NCBI GenBank assembly: GCA_017394765.1
Contig: JAFPXF010000019.1
Location: 41,281-105,280 of the forward strand
DNA: 64,000 bases
Source: Bacteroidales bacterium
GTDB taxonomy: Bacteria; Bacteroidota; Bacteroidia; Bacteroidales; WCHB1-69
Direction of reading: 5' to 3'
Shown here piece after piece: positions 48,741 to 57,052 of the stretch. A program made the position numbers and the translations under genes. The notes beneath the pieces were generated by a model. The model was not told where the DNA came from. It did no database searches and saw only the letters and a program-made list of their open reading frames with translations. Each line of letters starts with the position of its first letter. Positions within the stretch are counted from its first letter, which is position 1.

Positions 48741-49184
48741 ATCCGTCGTGTTTTGAGGGTGCAAAGATACACTTTTTTTTGTTTGATAGAACACCTCGAT
48801 TCATTTTTACACATACACCATATCATATTTAAAATCAACAATATATAACTCAATTTTACAAAACAGGAGTATAGACAAAGGACTTAACAATGGGCAAAAA
48901 AGACACATTTTCATCTTTTCCCGCAAAAAAATGACATCTATTTGACAAAAGCATCCAACCGTGCAACACTGGCAGGCAGTCATCAACACCACACTGATTT
49001 CCCGTGCCCATCATCGTGCCCCACTAATTAATCTCCAACGCATCTTAATCCACAAGGTGCCGGACACGATGACAATCATCACACGGGCAGCGATGTTCTT
49101 TCCATTATAAGTCTTGCACTTGGGAAACCCTCTTTAACATTTGCCATCATGGCATCTGGAAACGCCAACGACCAAACACGATAA
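48741..49184. other. 444-bp intergenic region between tRNA-Ala and ispG
   Basis: Apart from the tRNA promoter at 48762-48769, no gene, strong hairpin or repeat was recognised. The first half is AT-rich and the second of mixed composition, with no long open frame. The ispG mRNA must end here, but no classical terminator was seen. Confidence 0.6.
48762..48769 (-). promoter_or_regulatory. -7 promoter element (TATCTTTG on minus strand) for tRNA-Ala
   Basis: The minus strand reads TATCTTTGCACCC, matching TAnnTTTG, 21 bp upstream of the mature tRNA 5' end. Confidence 0.75.
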
Positions 49185-50528
49185 TCATTTTGTTTTCAAC
49201 AAGTTATCAAGAAGACACATCGCTTCTTTCACAGAAACGGCTTCCGAGACACGTTTTTTGCCTTCATACACGCACACCATGCCGTGAGAGGCACCCACAA
49301 TGCCGAAATCAGCATCGGCCATTTCGCCCGGACCATTCACGATACAGCCCATAACCCCGATTTTCAAGCCGGGATAGTCCGAAAAGCGTTCCTTGACCTT
49401 GGCGAGTACCGACTGGATGTCATATTGCGTGCGCCCGCATGAGGGGCAGGCGATAAACTCTGTTTTGCTCATCTTTATGCGACAGGCCTGAAGGATGGTC
49501 GCCTCCAGCTCCGCACAACACGTCGTTCCGAAATGGGGATTGGTCAATCTCACATTCTTGATTGCATGATTGTAACAGGCATAGCCTGTCAATGCCGCGC
49601 ACTGGGCCATCCAAGTCTCGTAATCGTCTTCCACTGAGGTCCATTCCAAAACACGATCATGAATGATGCAATTCTCTGGCGACAACCGTTGCACGGCCTG
49701 CACCAACTTATGGGCAAAAGGTGTCTCGTTCTCGGGCGCTTCCGTCAGGGAGACGCGAATGGTGTCGCCCACGCCCATCATCAGCAAAGCACCAATGCCG
49801 GCAGCCGATTTGACCCGGCCCTCTACCCCGTTGCCCGCCTCGGTGACGCCAAGATGCAACGGATAGGTGCATCCGCGCTCTTCCATCTTTTGATGCAACA
49901 GCAAAGTGGATTCCATCATTGTGTGGACATTGGAGGATTTCATGGAAATCACAACTTTATGGAAGTCATAGTGCTCACAAATATCCACCCATTCAAGGGC
50001 CGACTGCACCATAGCCTGCGGGGTGTTACCGTAACGGCTCACGATGCGGTCGCAAAGCGATCCGTGGTTAATGCCCAACCTCAACGCAGTGCCATGTTCC
50101 TTGCAGATCCTGAAGAGCGGTTCGGCACGTTGTCCCATTCGCTCCACAGCAGCATCATACTCGGCATCTGTCAAGTCGAGTTGGCGGAAACTGCGCTTAT
50201 CCACATAATTACCGGGGTTGATACGTACCTTCTCCACAACGGATGCCATTGCCTCTGCCACCTTGGGATTGAAGTGGACGTCGGCCACCAAAGGCGTCAT
50301 AATGCCATCCGCCCGAAGCCGGTCGCGAATGGCCTGCATGGCTGGCACCTCCTGAAGCGAGGGTACCGTGAGCCGAACCATCTGCGCGCCCGCCGCGACC
50401 ATGCGCCCGACCTGAGCCACGGAAGCCGCCACGTCGTTGGTGTCCGTATTGGCCATTGACTGAATGACGACGGGATTCGTCCCACCGATGTTCACATTGC
50501 CTATGGGAAAAAATGTCTTACTGTTCAT
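49185..50528 (-). CDS. ispG: 4-hydroxy-3-methylbut-2-enyl diphosphate synthase IspG (GcpE)
   Basis: This enzyme converts 2-C-methyl-D-erythritol 2,4-cyclodiphosphate to HMBPP in the MEP isoprenoid pathway. The N-terminal TIM barrel shows NIGGTNPVVIQSMANTDT, the PLVADVHFNPKVAEA segment, VRINPGNYVD and GINHGSLCDRI. The C-terminal [4Fe-4S] domain shows ACPSCGRTQYD and GCIVNGPGEMADADFG, with the three Cys ligands. Length is 447 residues. Classical bacterial IspG has ~370 and the usual Bacteroidota form, with its large insert domain, ~600, so this protein has an unusually short insert of roughly 75 residues. It is the last gene of the minus-strand run from about 57.7 kb. Confidence 0.95.
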   Translation of the reverse strand: MNSKTFFPIGNVNIGGTNPVVIQSMANTDTNDVAASVAQVGRMVAAGAQMVRLTVPSLQEVPAMQAIRDRLRADGIMTPLVADVHFNPKVAEAMASVVEKVRINPGNYVDKRSFRQLDLTDAEYDAAVERMGQRAEPLFRICKEHGTALRLGINHGSLCDRIVSRYGNTPQAMVQSALEWVDICEHYDFHKVVISMKSSNVHTMMESTLLLHQKMEERGCTYPLHLGVTEAGNGVEGRVKSAAGIGALLMMGVGDTIRVSLTEAPENETPFAHKLVQAVQRLSPENCIIHDRVLEWTSVEDDYETWMAQCAALTGYACYNHAIKNVRLTNPHFGTTCCAELEATILQACRIKMSKTEFIACPSCGRTQYDIQSVLAKVKERFSDYPGLKIGVMGCIVNGPGEMADADFGIVGASHGMVCVYEGKKRVSEAVSVKEAMCLLDNLLKTK

Positions 50529-50555
50529 CCACTCTGTTTTTGAAAAATCCGATCA

Positions 50556-51590
50556 TCAAGCATTGGCGAATCCCTGAGCTCTGAGTTCCACATGGTGGTT
50601 ATCACCCGTAACGATATGACATCCGGCGGATTCCTCCTTGATATATCCAATAATGGAGACATTGTCAACCTTCTTGATCTTCTCAAAATCCGACTGTTTT
50701 ATGGTAAACATCAGCTCGTAGTCGTCACCGCCATTGAGGGCGGCCACTGTGTGAACAATATCCAAGTCCTTCAACGTCACGAAAGTGAGTTCCGTCATGG
50801 GGAGTTTTTCTTCAAAGATGTCACATCCGCACTGGGAGGCGTGACAAATTTGCATCACGGAGGCGGCAATGCCGTCGGACACGTTGGCCATGGCGGTGGG
50901 CAGTATGTCTTCGCGACGCAGGGCCTCCACAATGTCCAAGCGCGGTTCGGGCTTGAGCTGCCTGCGCAGCAGGTAATCCTTGCCCGTGAAGTCGGGTTGC
51001 ACCGTGGGGTTGGCCTCGAACACCTTCTTCTCGCGTTCCAGCAACAACAAGCCCGTGTAAGCGGCGGCAAAGTCGCCAGATACACAGATAAGCTCGTTCT
51101 CCTTGGCACCACCGCGCGCGACCAAGCGCGCAGGCTCACACTCACCCAAAGCTGTGACGGCAATCACCAGGTCCTTGCGGGAGGTGGAGACATCCAAGCC
51201 CACCACATCCACATGCGCAGTCTCGCAACAGGCCCGCATGCCGTCCAGCAGTTCCTGCACCGCTTTCAGGTCAAAGCGGTTGGAGATGCAGATGTTGACC
51301 GACAGTTGCGTGGGCACGGCATTCATGCCCAACAGATCGGAAATGGCCACCGTGACCACCTTGTAGCCAAGATGGCACAAGGGCACGTAAGTGAGGTCAA
51401 AGTGGACATTTTCCAAAAAAACACGCGATGTGGTGACAACATTCTCCTCCGTGGGGTCAATGACCGCGGCATCGTCGCCGACACCAATCACCGTTGAGGC
51501 GTTTTCCGCCGGGAAAAGTTTGGCCAGCTCAGCAATAAGGTCGTATTTGCCAAATTGAGGAGCCGATTTTGAAGTCAGGTTATCTTCCAT
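50556..51590 (-). CDS. thiL: Thiamine-monophosphate kinase
   Basis: A 344-residue ThiL that phosphorylates thiamine monophosphate to the active diphosphate using ATP. Signature segments are GVGDDAAVID near residue 37, ENVHFDLTYVPLCHLGYKVV, the DLLGMNAVPTQLSV helix and a Gly-rich strand ARGGAKENELI. The catalytic/metal Asp residues recur in MANVSDGIAASV and NGGDDYELMFTI. It lies 27 bp upstream of ispG and 28 bp downstream of the deacylase gene. No TPP riboswitch was recognised upstream; the gaps are too small for one. Confidence 0.95.
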   Translation of the reverse strand: MEDNLTSKSAPQFGKYDLIAELAKLFPAENASTVIGVGDDAAVIDPTEENVVTTSRVFLENVHFDLTYVPLCHLGYKVVTVAISDLLGMNAVPTQLSVNICISNRFDLKAVQELLDGMRACCETAHVDVVGLDVSTSRKDLVIAVTALGECEPARLVARGGAKENELICVSGDFAAAYTGLLLLEREKKVFEANPTVQPDFTGKDYLLRRQLKPEPRLDIVEALRREDILPTAMANVSDGIAASVMQICHASQCGCDIFEEKLPMTELTFVTLKDLDIVHTVAALNGGDDYELMFTIKQSDFEKIKKVDNVSIIGYIKEESAGCHIVTGDNHHVELRAQGFANA

Positions 51591-51618
51591 GATAGGTTAT
51601 AATTGTTTCTAATAGTAG

Positions 51619-52080
51619 TCAGACGAGGTCGGCAAACCGGGCACCCACCAAAGTGGCCAGCCGAACTGGGGACAGTTCCACTTGGAAGCCCACCTTGCCG
51701 GCACTACAGCAGATGGTGTCATACAGAGTGGCGCTTTCTTCGATGAAGGTTGGGAACGGCTTCTTCATGCCCACGGGCGAGCAGCCACCGTGAATGTAGC
51801 CTGTAAGGGGCAGCAATTGTTTCTGCTTGATCATCTGGATGCTCTTCACCCCGGCAGCCTTGGCGGCCTTCTTCAGGTCAAGAGTCGCACATACCGGGAT
51901 CACGAAAACATAGTGACCGCCATCGTTCCCCTCCGTCACAAGGGTTTTGAAGACCTGCATCGGGTCCTCGCCCAGAAGACGGGCAATGGTCTCCCCATCC
52001 GTCATGGTGTTGTCATACTCATGCGGAGTGAAAGGGATGCCCTGCTGGGTCAACACACGCATCACATTCGTTTTTTCCAT
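51619..52080 (-). CDS. ybaK: Cys-tRNA(Pro) deacylase, YbaK/EbsC family
   Basis: A 153-residue editing protein that hydrolyses cysteine mis-attached to tRNA-Pro. The ATG at 52080 (MEKTNVMRVLTQQGIPF) gives the normal family length; the longer frame adds an unlikely Cys-rich start. The invariant Lys is in VFKTLVTEG, and the GGCSPVGMKKPFPTFIEE loop, containing the GxxSPxG motif, is typical of YbaK rather than ProX. It is in the minus-strand run with thiL and ispG. Confidence 0.93.
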   Translation of the reverse strand: MEKTNVMRVLTQQGIPFTPHEYDNTMTDGETIARLLGEDPMQVFKTLVTEGNDGGHYVFVIPVCATLDLKKAAKAAGVKSIQMIKQKQLLPLTGYIHGGCSPVGMKKPFPTFIEESATLYDTICCSAGKVGFQVELSPVRLATLVGARFADLV

Positions 52081-52157
52081 TGCACATTCAAAAAAATGCC
52101 AGGTCTGCACCCCATTTGCGACACATCCCTGGCAATTTGACAAGTTTCAGCGGGAAT

Positions 52158-52646
52158 TTATCTGAGCCGGTCTGCTGCATGCACCAAAGCTTCGTCCTTC
52201 TTGATGAACTTGTTGGCCATGTACAGACAAACAGCCTCGATAGCAATCAGCACCACCAACAATATCTTGTGCGCGAATTGGAACTCATAATTCATCTGAT
52301 TGATAGCAAAATATTTCTTGAAGATGACATCAGGGCAAACCCACAACATCAGCATCAAGGTAATCAGATAGACAATCATGGTGATAGAGACAATACGCAT
52401 TTGCCGAATTCTGTTTTTGTATGTAAACAGTGCCCAAATGGACAAGCCAGCGCAAAAGACGAGGCAAAGAGCCACATAATAGAGTCTTATCACAGCGTGT
52501 CCGTCCGGGTAGTTATATTTCAGCACAAGAGAGTTGAAAACATACTGACTGTCCTGGGTATTCACAAATCCGATGGGAATAAAAAGCAGCACGATGGGTA
52601 TGATGGCTGCCACGAGCAAGAAAAGAGACTGGATTCTCTGAATCAT
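52158..52646 (-). CDS. DUF4293 family four-helix membrane protein
   Basis: A 162-residue integral membrane protein with four hydrophobic segments: residues ~5-27, 55-75, 86-106 and 125-145. It opens with MIQRIQSLFLLVAAIIPIVL, the hallmark of DUF4293, a family largely restricted to Bacteroidota and without known function. A short charged C-terminus (FIKKDEALVHAADRLR) is cytoplasmic if the usual topology holds. It is in the minus-strand run between a lipoprotein gene and ybaK. Confidence 0.88.
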   Translation of the reverse strand: MIQRIQSLFLLVAAIIPIVLLFIPIGFVNTQDSQYVFNSLVLKYNYPDGHAVIRLYYVALCLVFCAGLSIWALFTYKNRIRQMRIVSITMIVYLITLMLMLWVCPDVIFKKYFAINQMNYEFQFAHKILLVVLIAIEAVCLYMANKFIKKDEALVHAADRLR

Positions 52647-52707
52647 ACTGTAAAAATGAGTTTTGATTACTAAATTAATGAAAATGTTTTATGATTTTGA
52701 CAAAGCA

Positions 52708-53298
52708 CTACTGAAATGTCTTATTCAGCGTGATAGTCGGCAATTTGACGCTGTTTTCACTGCTGCCCGCATACGGGGTAAGCTTGACTTTCACATTGGA
52801 CTCTTTGCCATCGCCATAATCGGTGAGATTTTTGGCGAAGTTGACCACATCACCCACCTGCCCGTTTCTGAAAATGCTCACCAAGTCGGCCTTGATAGGG
52901 ACAGGCACCTTCAGCGTCGTGTTCGGATGAATCGTGTAAGTGTGGTTTTTGTTCTGTCCTGAAGCGATCGGGGAGTTGTCCAATAACAGATCATAGTCAA
53001 AGGCGAAGAGTTTGGCAATGTTCTGGGTCTCGTTTTTGACATTCACATTAACATTGGCGGAGATAGCAAAATCCTTGTTCAGGATAGCAGTCGCAGCCTT
53101 CTGCAGATGAGACATGGAGAGGTCGGAGACACTGCGGATATTGCTAAGGTTGATGCCCGCCCAGGTCACGTCCGTGATGTTGGCCAGATTAAACTTGCAA
53201 TTCACGAGGTTCACAATTTGTGTCAAAACGGCGCACCCTGCAAACAAGAAGGTGGCACAAGCCATCAAGACGACGGCGGTTTTCTTCAAAGTTTTCAT
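52708..53298 (-). CDS. Predicted lipoprotein, LEA14-like beta fold
   Basis: A 196-residue protein. The ATG at 53298 gives the lipoprotein leader MKTLKKTAVVLMACATFLFAGC. The mature part (VNCKFNLANITDVTWAGINLSN, then DFAISANVNVNVKNETQNIA, then PIASGQNKNHTYTIHPNTTLKVPVPI, each a separate segment) has the pattern of the LEA14/WHy-type beta sandwich found in envelope lipoproteins. The function is unknown. It starts 19 bp after the LolD-like ATPase gene, which may be meaningful because Lol systems move lipoproteins, but it may be chance. Confidence 0.78.
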   Translation of the reverse strand: MKTLKKTAVVLMACATFLFAGCAVLTQIVNLVNCKFNLANITDVTWAGINLSNIRSVSDLSMSHLQKAATAILNKDFAISANVNVNVKNETQNIAKLFAFDYDLLLDNSPIASGQNKNHTYTIHPNTTLKVPVPIKADLVSIFRNGQVGDVVNFAKNLTDYGDGKESNVKVKLTPYAGSSENSVKLPTITLNKTFQ

Positions 53299-53317
53299 CT
53301 TTCTAGAATTTTGAGGG

Positions 53318-53971
53318 TTATGATTGCACTTGGCCATCCTTCAGAATGATTTTACAATCGGAGAGGGTGGCAAGTTCTTCGTTATGGGTGACTATGATAA
53401 AGGTTTGGTGAAATTGGTCGCGAAGATCGAAGAAGAGTTGGTGGAGTTTCTTGGCATTGTCGGTGTCGAGGTTGCCGGAGGGCTCGTCGGCGAGGATGAG
53501 TTCCGGATTGTTCATCAGGGCGCGGGCCACGGCCACACGCTGTTGTTCGCCGCCGGAGAGCTGCGAGGGCTTGTGCTCGGCACGTTCCTTGAGTTTGAGG
53601 AAGTCGAGCAGCTCCACAGCGTGCTGCAGGGCCTCTTTCCTACCCTTTCCGGCAATCATGGCCGGCAGGGCCACGTTCTCCGCCGCCGTGAACTCGGGCA
53701 GCAGATGGTGGAACTGATAGACAAAGCCGATGTGCCGGTTACGGAACTCCGACAGTTGATCGTCGCCCAGTTTGCCCAGATGCGTGCCGTCGATGACGAC
53801 CTCTCCCTTGTCGGGGCGGTCAAGCGTGCCGATAATATGCAACAAGGTGGACTTGCCGGCCCCGGAAGGGCCGACAATCGTGACCACCTTGGAGTTCTCA
53901 ATCGTGAGCTTGATGCCGCGCAGCACCTGCAGGGCACCGTAGCTCTTTTCGACATCGCGAATCTCGATCAT
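53318..53971 (-). CDS. LolD/MacB-type ABC transporter ATP-binding protein
   Basis: A 217-residue ABC ATPase. The ATG at 53971 ([20 protein letters not shown]) overlaps the etfA stop by one base (TAATG). Walker A is GPSGAGKST, the Q-loop region is [15 protein letters not shown], the signature is LSGGEQQR and Walker B is [11 protein letters not shown]. The H-loop is THNEEL. The [11 protein letters not shown] segment and length are typical of LolD, the ATPase for lipoprotein release from the inner membrane, but MacB/FtsE-type relatives are similar. The permease genes are not in the window. Confidence 0.9.
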   Translation of the reverse strand: MIEIRDVEKSYGALQVLRGIKLTIENSKVVTIVGPSGAGKSTLLHIIGTLDRPDKGEVVIDGTHLGKLGDDQLSEFRNRHIGFVYQFHHLLPEFTAAENVALPAMIAGKGRKEALQHAVELLDFLKLKERAEHKPSQLSGGEQQRVAVARALMNNPELILADEPSGNLDTDNAKKLHQLFFDLRDQFHQTFIIVTHNEELATLSDCKIILKDGQVQS

Positions 53972-54978
53972 TACTTCTTGATTTCCTTGGCGAGGCGAGC
54001 AGTCAGCAGGGGTACCACCTTGTTGAGGTCGCACACGATGCCCAGGTCGGCCACACCGAAGATGGGCGCGAATTTGTCCTTGTTGACAGCAATGATGAGG
54101 TCAGATTCCTCCATACCAGCCAGATGCTGGATAGCGCCGGAAATACCCAAGGCCAGGTAGAGGTCGGGGCGGACGGTCTTGCCCGTCTGGCCCACCTGAC
54201 GGTCGTGGTCCATGATGCCAGCGTCAACCATGGCACGGGAGGAAGCGACTTCACCGTTGGGGAAAGTCTCCGCCAAGCACTGCAGCTTGTCGAAACCCTC
54301 CTTGCAGCCCACGCCACGTCCGCCGGAGACCAGAATCTTGGCCTCGGTGATGTCCATCTTGCCCTTGTCGTCTTTCACGTTCTCAATGAGACGCACTTTG
54401 AACTTGGAGGCGTCGAAGGTGGGTTTGAAGTCGATAATCTCGCCCTTGCGGGAGGCGTCGCGGCTGATGCGCTGCATCACGCCCGGGCGCACAGTGCTCA
54501 TCTGCGGACGATGGTTGGTACACATAATAGTAGCCATCAGGTTGCCGCCGAAAGCGGGACGGGTCATCATCAGCTCACCCTCCTCGGAGATCTCCAGACG
54601 GGTGCAGTCGGCGGTCAAGCCGGTGTTGAGATGGCAGGCCAAGCGCGGGGCCAGGTCACGGCCGATGGTGGTGGCCCCAATCATCAGGATGCTGGGGTTG
54701 TATTTCATCACCACTTGGTGAATGGCTTGGGCGTATTGCTCGGTCAGATAGTCCTTCAGTTCGGGCTCGTCGATGCAGATCACCTCGTCGGCGCCGTATT
54801 CGATGAGCATCTGGGCCTGGTTGCGGATTCCTTGGCCAGCCAGGATTGCGACGACCTTCTCGTTCAGCACACCAGCCAGTTCGTGGGCTTTGCCCAGCAA
54901 TTCCAACGCCACGTTTTGAACGACGCCCTCGCGCTGTTCGGCAAATACAAATATGTTCTTATAATCAGATTTTTCCAT
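53971..54978 (-). CDS. etfA: Electron transfer flavoprotein subunit alpha
   Basis: A 335-residue EtfA. The C-terminal FAD-binding signature is seen in [20 protein letters not shown] and [16 protein letters not shown], followed by [12 protein letters not shown]. The N-terminal domain begins [23 protein letters not shown]. With EtfB it accepts electrons from the acyl-CoA dehydrogenase encoded upstream. It starts 15 bp after etfB, and its stop overlaps the ATPase gene. Which acceptor is used, ferredoxin via bifurcation or a membrane oxidoreductase, cannot be settled here. Confidence 0.95.
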   Translation of the reverse strand: MEKSDYKNIFVFAEQREGVVQNVALELLGKAHELAGVLNEKVVAILAGQGIRNQAQMLIEYGADEVICIDEPELKDYLTEQYAQAIHQVVMKYNPSILMIGATTIGRDLAPRLACHLNTGLTADCTRLEISEEGELMMTRPAFGGNLMATIMCTNHRPQMSTVRPGVMQRISRDASRKGEIIDFKPTFDASKFKVRLIENVKDDKGKMDITEAKILVSGGRGVGCKEGFDKLQCLAETFPNGEVASSRAMVDAGIMDHDRQVGQTGKTVRPDLYLALGISGAIQHLAGMEESDLIIAVNKDKFAPIFGVADLGIVCDLNKVVPLLTARLAKEIKK

Positions 54979-54993
54979 AGTGCGTTCGTTCTT

Positions 54994-55773
54994 TTAGATG
55001 ATGAATTTTTCTTTCAATTTGCTGACAATAAGCTCGACAGCCTCCTCGGCATCGACTTCGTACAATTGGCCGGGGGTCTTCTGGGGCTTGGTGAAGGACT
55101 TCTTCACGCGGGTGGGAGAACCGGAGAGACCGAGACGGGACTGGTCCACGTCGATTTGGTCGGCGTTCCAGACTTCCACTTCGCGGTCGAAGGCTTCCAT
55201 AATGCCCTTGACGCTCATATAGCGGGGCTGGTTGGCAGTGGCCAGGACGGTCAGCACGCAGGGAGCCTCCACCTCGAGGATTTGGTGGCCCTCTTCGGTC
55301 TCCTTGGTCACGGTGCAGAGCTTGCCGTTGACGGAGAGGTCGGTGACGTAGGTCACTTGGGGCAGGTCGAGGTGCTGGGCTAAGGAGACGGGTACCTGGG
55401 CGGTGTCGCCGTCGATAGCCTGACGGCCGCAGATAATGAGGTCGTAGTCGAGGGTCTTGAGTGCGCCGGCGAGAGCGTAGGAGGTGGCCAGCGTGTCGGC
55501 GCCGGCAAAGCGGCGGTCGCTGAGGATGATGGCGCGGTCGGCACCCATCGCGTAAGCCTCACGGCAGATGGCGTCGGCTTGCGGCGGACCCATCGTGATG
55601 ACGGTGACGTGCGCACCGAGCTGGTCTTTCAGACGGAGGGCCATCTCAAGGCCGCCCTTGTCGTCAGGATTCATAATGGAGGGAACACCATCGCGGATCA
55701 GCGTGCCCGTTTCAGGGTTGATTTTGATCACGTTCGTGTTCGGGACTTGTTTTATGCAAACTATGATTTTCAT
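54994..55773 (-). CDS. etfB: Electron transfer flavoprotein subunit beta, bifurcating-type sequence
   Basis: A 259-residue EtfB. The segments GTLIRDGVPSIMNPDDKGGL, VITMGPPQAD, the FAGADTLATSYALA loop and CGRQAIDGDTAQVP match, as recalled, the clostridial bifurcating EtfB that works with butyryl-CoA dehydrogenase. AMGADRAIIL is part of the AMP/FAD-binding region. It lies 18 bp after the acyl-CoA dehydrogenase gene and 15 bp before etfA, so the three encode a functional complex. Confidence 0.95.
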   Translation of the reverse strand: MKIIVCIKQVPNTNVIKINPETGTLIRDGVPSIMNPDDKGGLEMALRLKDQLGAHVTVITMGPPQADAICREAYAMGADRAIILSDRRFAGADTLATSYALAGALKTLDYDLIICGRQAIDGDTAQVPVSLAQHLDLPQVTYVTDLSVNGKLCTVTKETEEGHQILEVEAPCVLTVLATANQPRYMSVKGIMEAFDREVEVWNADQIDVDQSRLGLSGSPTRVKKSFTKPQKTPGQLYEVDAEEAVELIVSKLKEKFII

Positions 55774-55791
55774 ATTGTAAAATTTCTTGGT

Positions 55792-56910
55792 TTATTTGAA
55801 CAACTTGCCGGCGATGACCATACGCTGCACTTCGGAGGTGCCTTCGTAGATCTCGGTGATCTTGGCATCGCGCATCATTCTTTCGATTTCATACTCGCGG
55901 GTATAGCCGTAGCCGCCGTGGAACTGGAGGCACTTGGTGGTCACCTCCATCGCGGTCTCAGCGGCGAAGAGTTTGGCCATTGCCGCATCCACGGAATACG
56001 GGAGGTGCATATCCTTCTTGTAGGCTGCCTGACGCACCAGCAGGCGGGCGGCCTGCACGCGGGTCTCGAGGTTGGCCATCTGGAATTGCGTGTTCTGGAA
56101 GGCGGCGATGGCCTTGCCGAACTGTTTGCGTTCCTTGGTGTATTTGACGGTCACATCCATAGCGCCCTGGGCGATGCCGATACGGCCGCCGTCGAGCGTC
56201 ATCATAGCGATCTTGAAGCCCTTGCCGAGCTCGCCCAGAAGGTTGGCTTTGGGGATGCGGCAGTTTTCAAAAATCAGCTCGCAGGTGGCGGAGCCGCGAA
56301 TACCTAATTTCTTCTCCTTCTTGCCGATGGAGAATCCCGGGGTGTCCTTCTCCACGATGAAAGCACTGATACCCTTGGTGCCCTTCGACTTGTCGGTCAT
56401 CGCCATAATCACATAGACGTGGGCGTAGCCGGCGTTGGTGATGAAAATCTTGCTGCCGTTGAGCACCCACTCCTCGCCGTCAAGGACAGCGGTGGTCTGC
56501 TGCATAGCGGCGTCAGTGCCGGCGTTGGGCTCGGTCAAACCGAAGGCGCCGATCCACTCGCCGGAGGCAAGTTTGGGCAGGTATTTCTGTTTCTGTTCCT
56601 CCGTGCCGAACTCCAGAATCGGGTTCATACAGAGGGAAGTATGGGCAGACACGATCACGCCGGTGGTGGCGCACACGCGGGAGAGCTCCTCCACGGCCAT
56701 AATGTACATCTGGTTGGTGCCACCCTGGCCGCCGTATTCCACGGGGATGGGGATACCCATAATGCCAATCTTGGCCATCTTCTCCACGGTTTCCATCGGG
56801 AAGCGCTCCTGTTCATCGACCTCAGCCGCCAACGGTTTGACCTCGTTCTCGGCGAATTCGCGAATCATCTGCAAGAAAAGTTCTTCTCTTTTGTTTAAGC
56901 TAAAATCCAT
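55792..56910 (-). CDS. Acyl-CoA dehydrogenase, butyryl-CoA dehydrogenase-like
   Basis: A 372-residue flavoprotein that reduces or oxidises short-chain acyl-CoAs. The family signatures are VCATTGVIVSAHTSLCMNPI (substrate cleft), a FAD-contact AFGLTEPNAGTD segment, GKAIAAFQNTQFQMAN, and the catalytic Glu in TEIYEGTSEVQR near the C-terminus. Length and the adjoining etfBA genes point to butyryl-CoA dehydrogenase (crotonyl-CoA reduction) rather than long-chain oxidation. In combination with Kal, which makes crotonyl-CoA, it fits lysine-to-butyrate fermentation. Confidence 0.93.
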   Translation of the reverse strand: MDFSLNKREELFLQMIREFAENEVKPLAAEVDEQERFPMETVEKMAKIGIMGIPIPVEYGGQGGTNQMYIMAVEELSRVCATTGVIVSAHTSLCMNPILEFGTEEQKQKYLPKLASGEWIGAFGLTEPNAGTDAAMQQTTAVLDGEEWVLNGSKIFITNAGYAHVYVIMAMTDKSKGTKGISAFIVEKDTPGFSIGKKEKKLGIRGSATCELIFENCRIPKANLLGELGKGFKIAMMTLDGGRIGIAQGAMDVTVKYTKERKQFGKAIAAFQNTQFQMANLETRVQAARLLVRQAAYKKDMHLPYSVDAAMAKLFAAETAMEVTTKCLQFHGGYGYTREYEIERMMRDAKITEIYEGTSEVQRMVIAGKLFK

Positions 56911-56947
56911 TGTTGTGTGTTTATTCGTTTATTGTTTATTGTCGGTA

Positions 56948-56978
56948 GCGAACAGTGAGCAGTGAGCAGTGAACAGTA
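56948..56978. repeat. GAACAGTGAGCAGTGA-type tandem repeat
   Basis: Four near-identical 7-8-bp units of the form GCAGTGA / AACAGT lie downstream of the CoA-transferase gene on the acyl-CoA dehydrogenase promoter side. They belong to the same repeat family as 19372-19432. Confidence 0.65.
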
Positions 56979-57011
56979 AAATGACCAAAGAAGAAAGTGT
57001 TACCTAAATTT

Positions 57012-57052
57012 CTGATCACTGATCACTGATCACTCATCACTGATCACTAATC
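57012..57052. repeat. TGATCACTGATCACT-type tandem repeat
   Basis: About five copies of the 8-bp unit TGATCACT, the reverse-complement form of the 19372-19432 repeat unit. The block runs into the stop codon of the CoA-transferase gene. Confidence 0.7.

Noticed and set aside
48807..48992. 61-residue minus-strand frame between tRNA-Ala and ispG
   Set aside because: No motif, ordinary intergenic composition and no promoter or start context.
50529..51618. TPP riboswitch near thiL
   Set aside because: The gaps around thiL are only 27-28 bp and contain no conserved THI-box sequence.
57012..57052. Possible CRISPR array from the regular TGATCACT repeats
   Set aside because: Units are 8 bp with no spacers of constant length and no cas genes are present.
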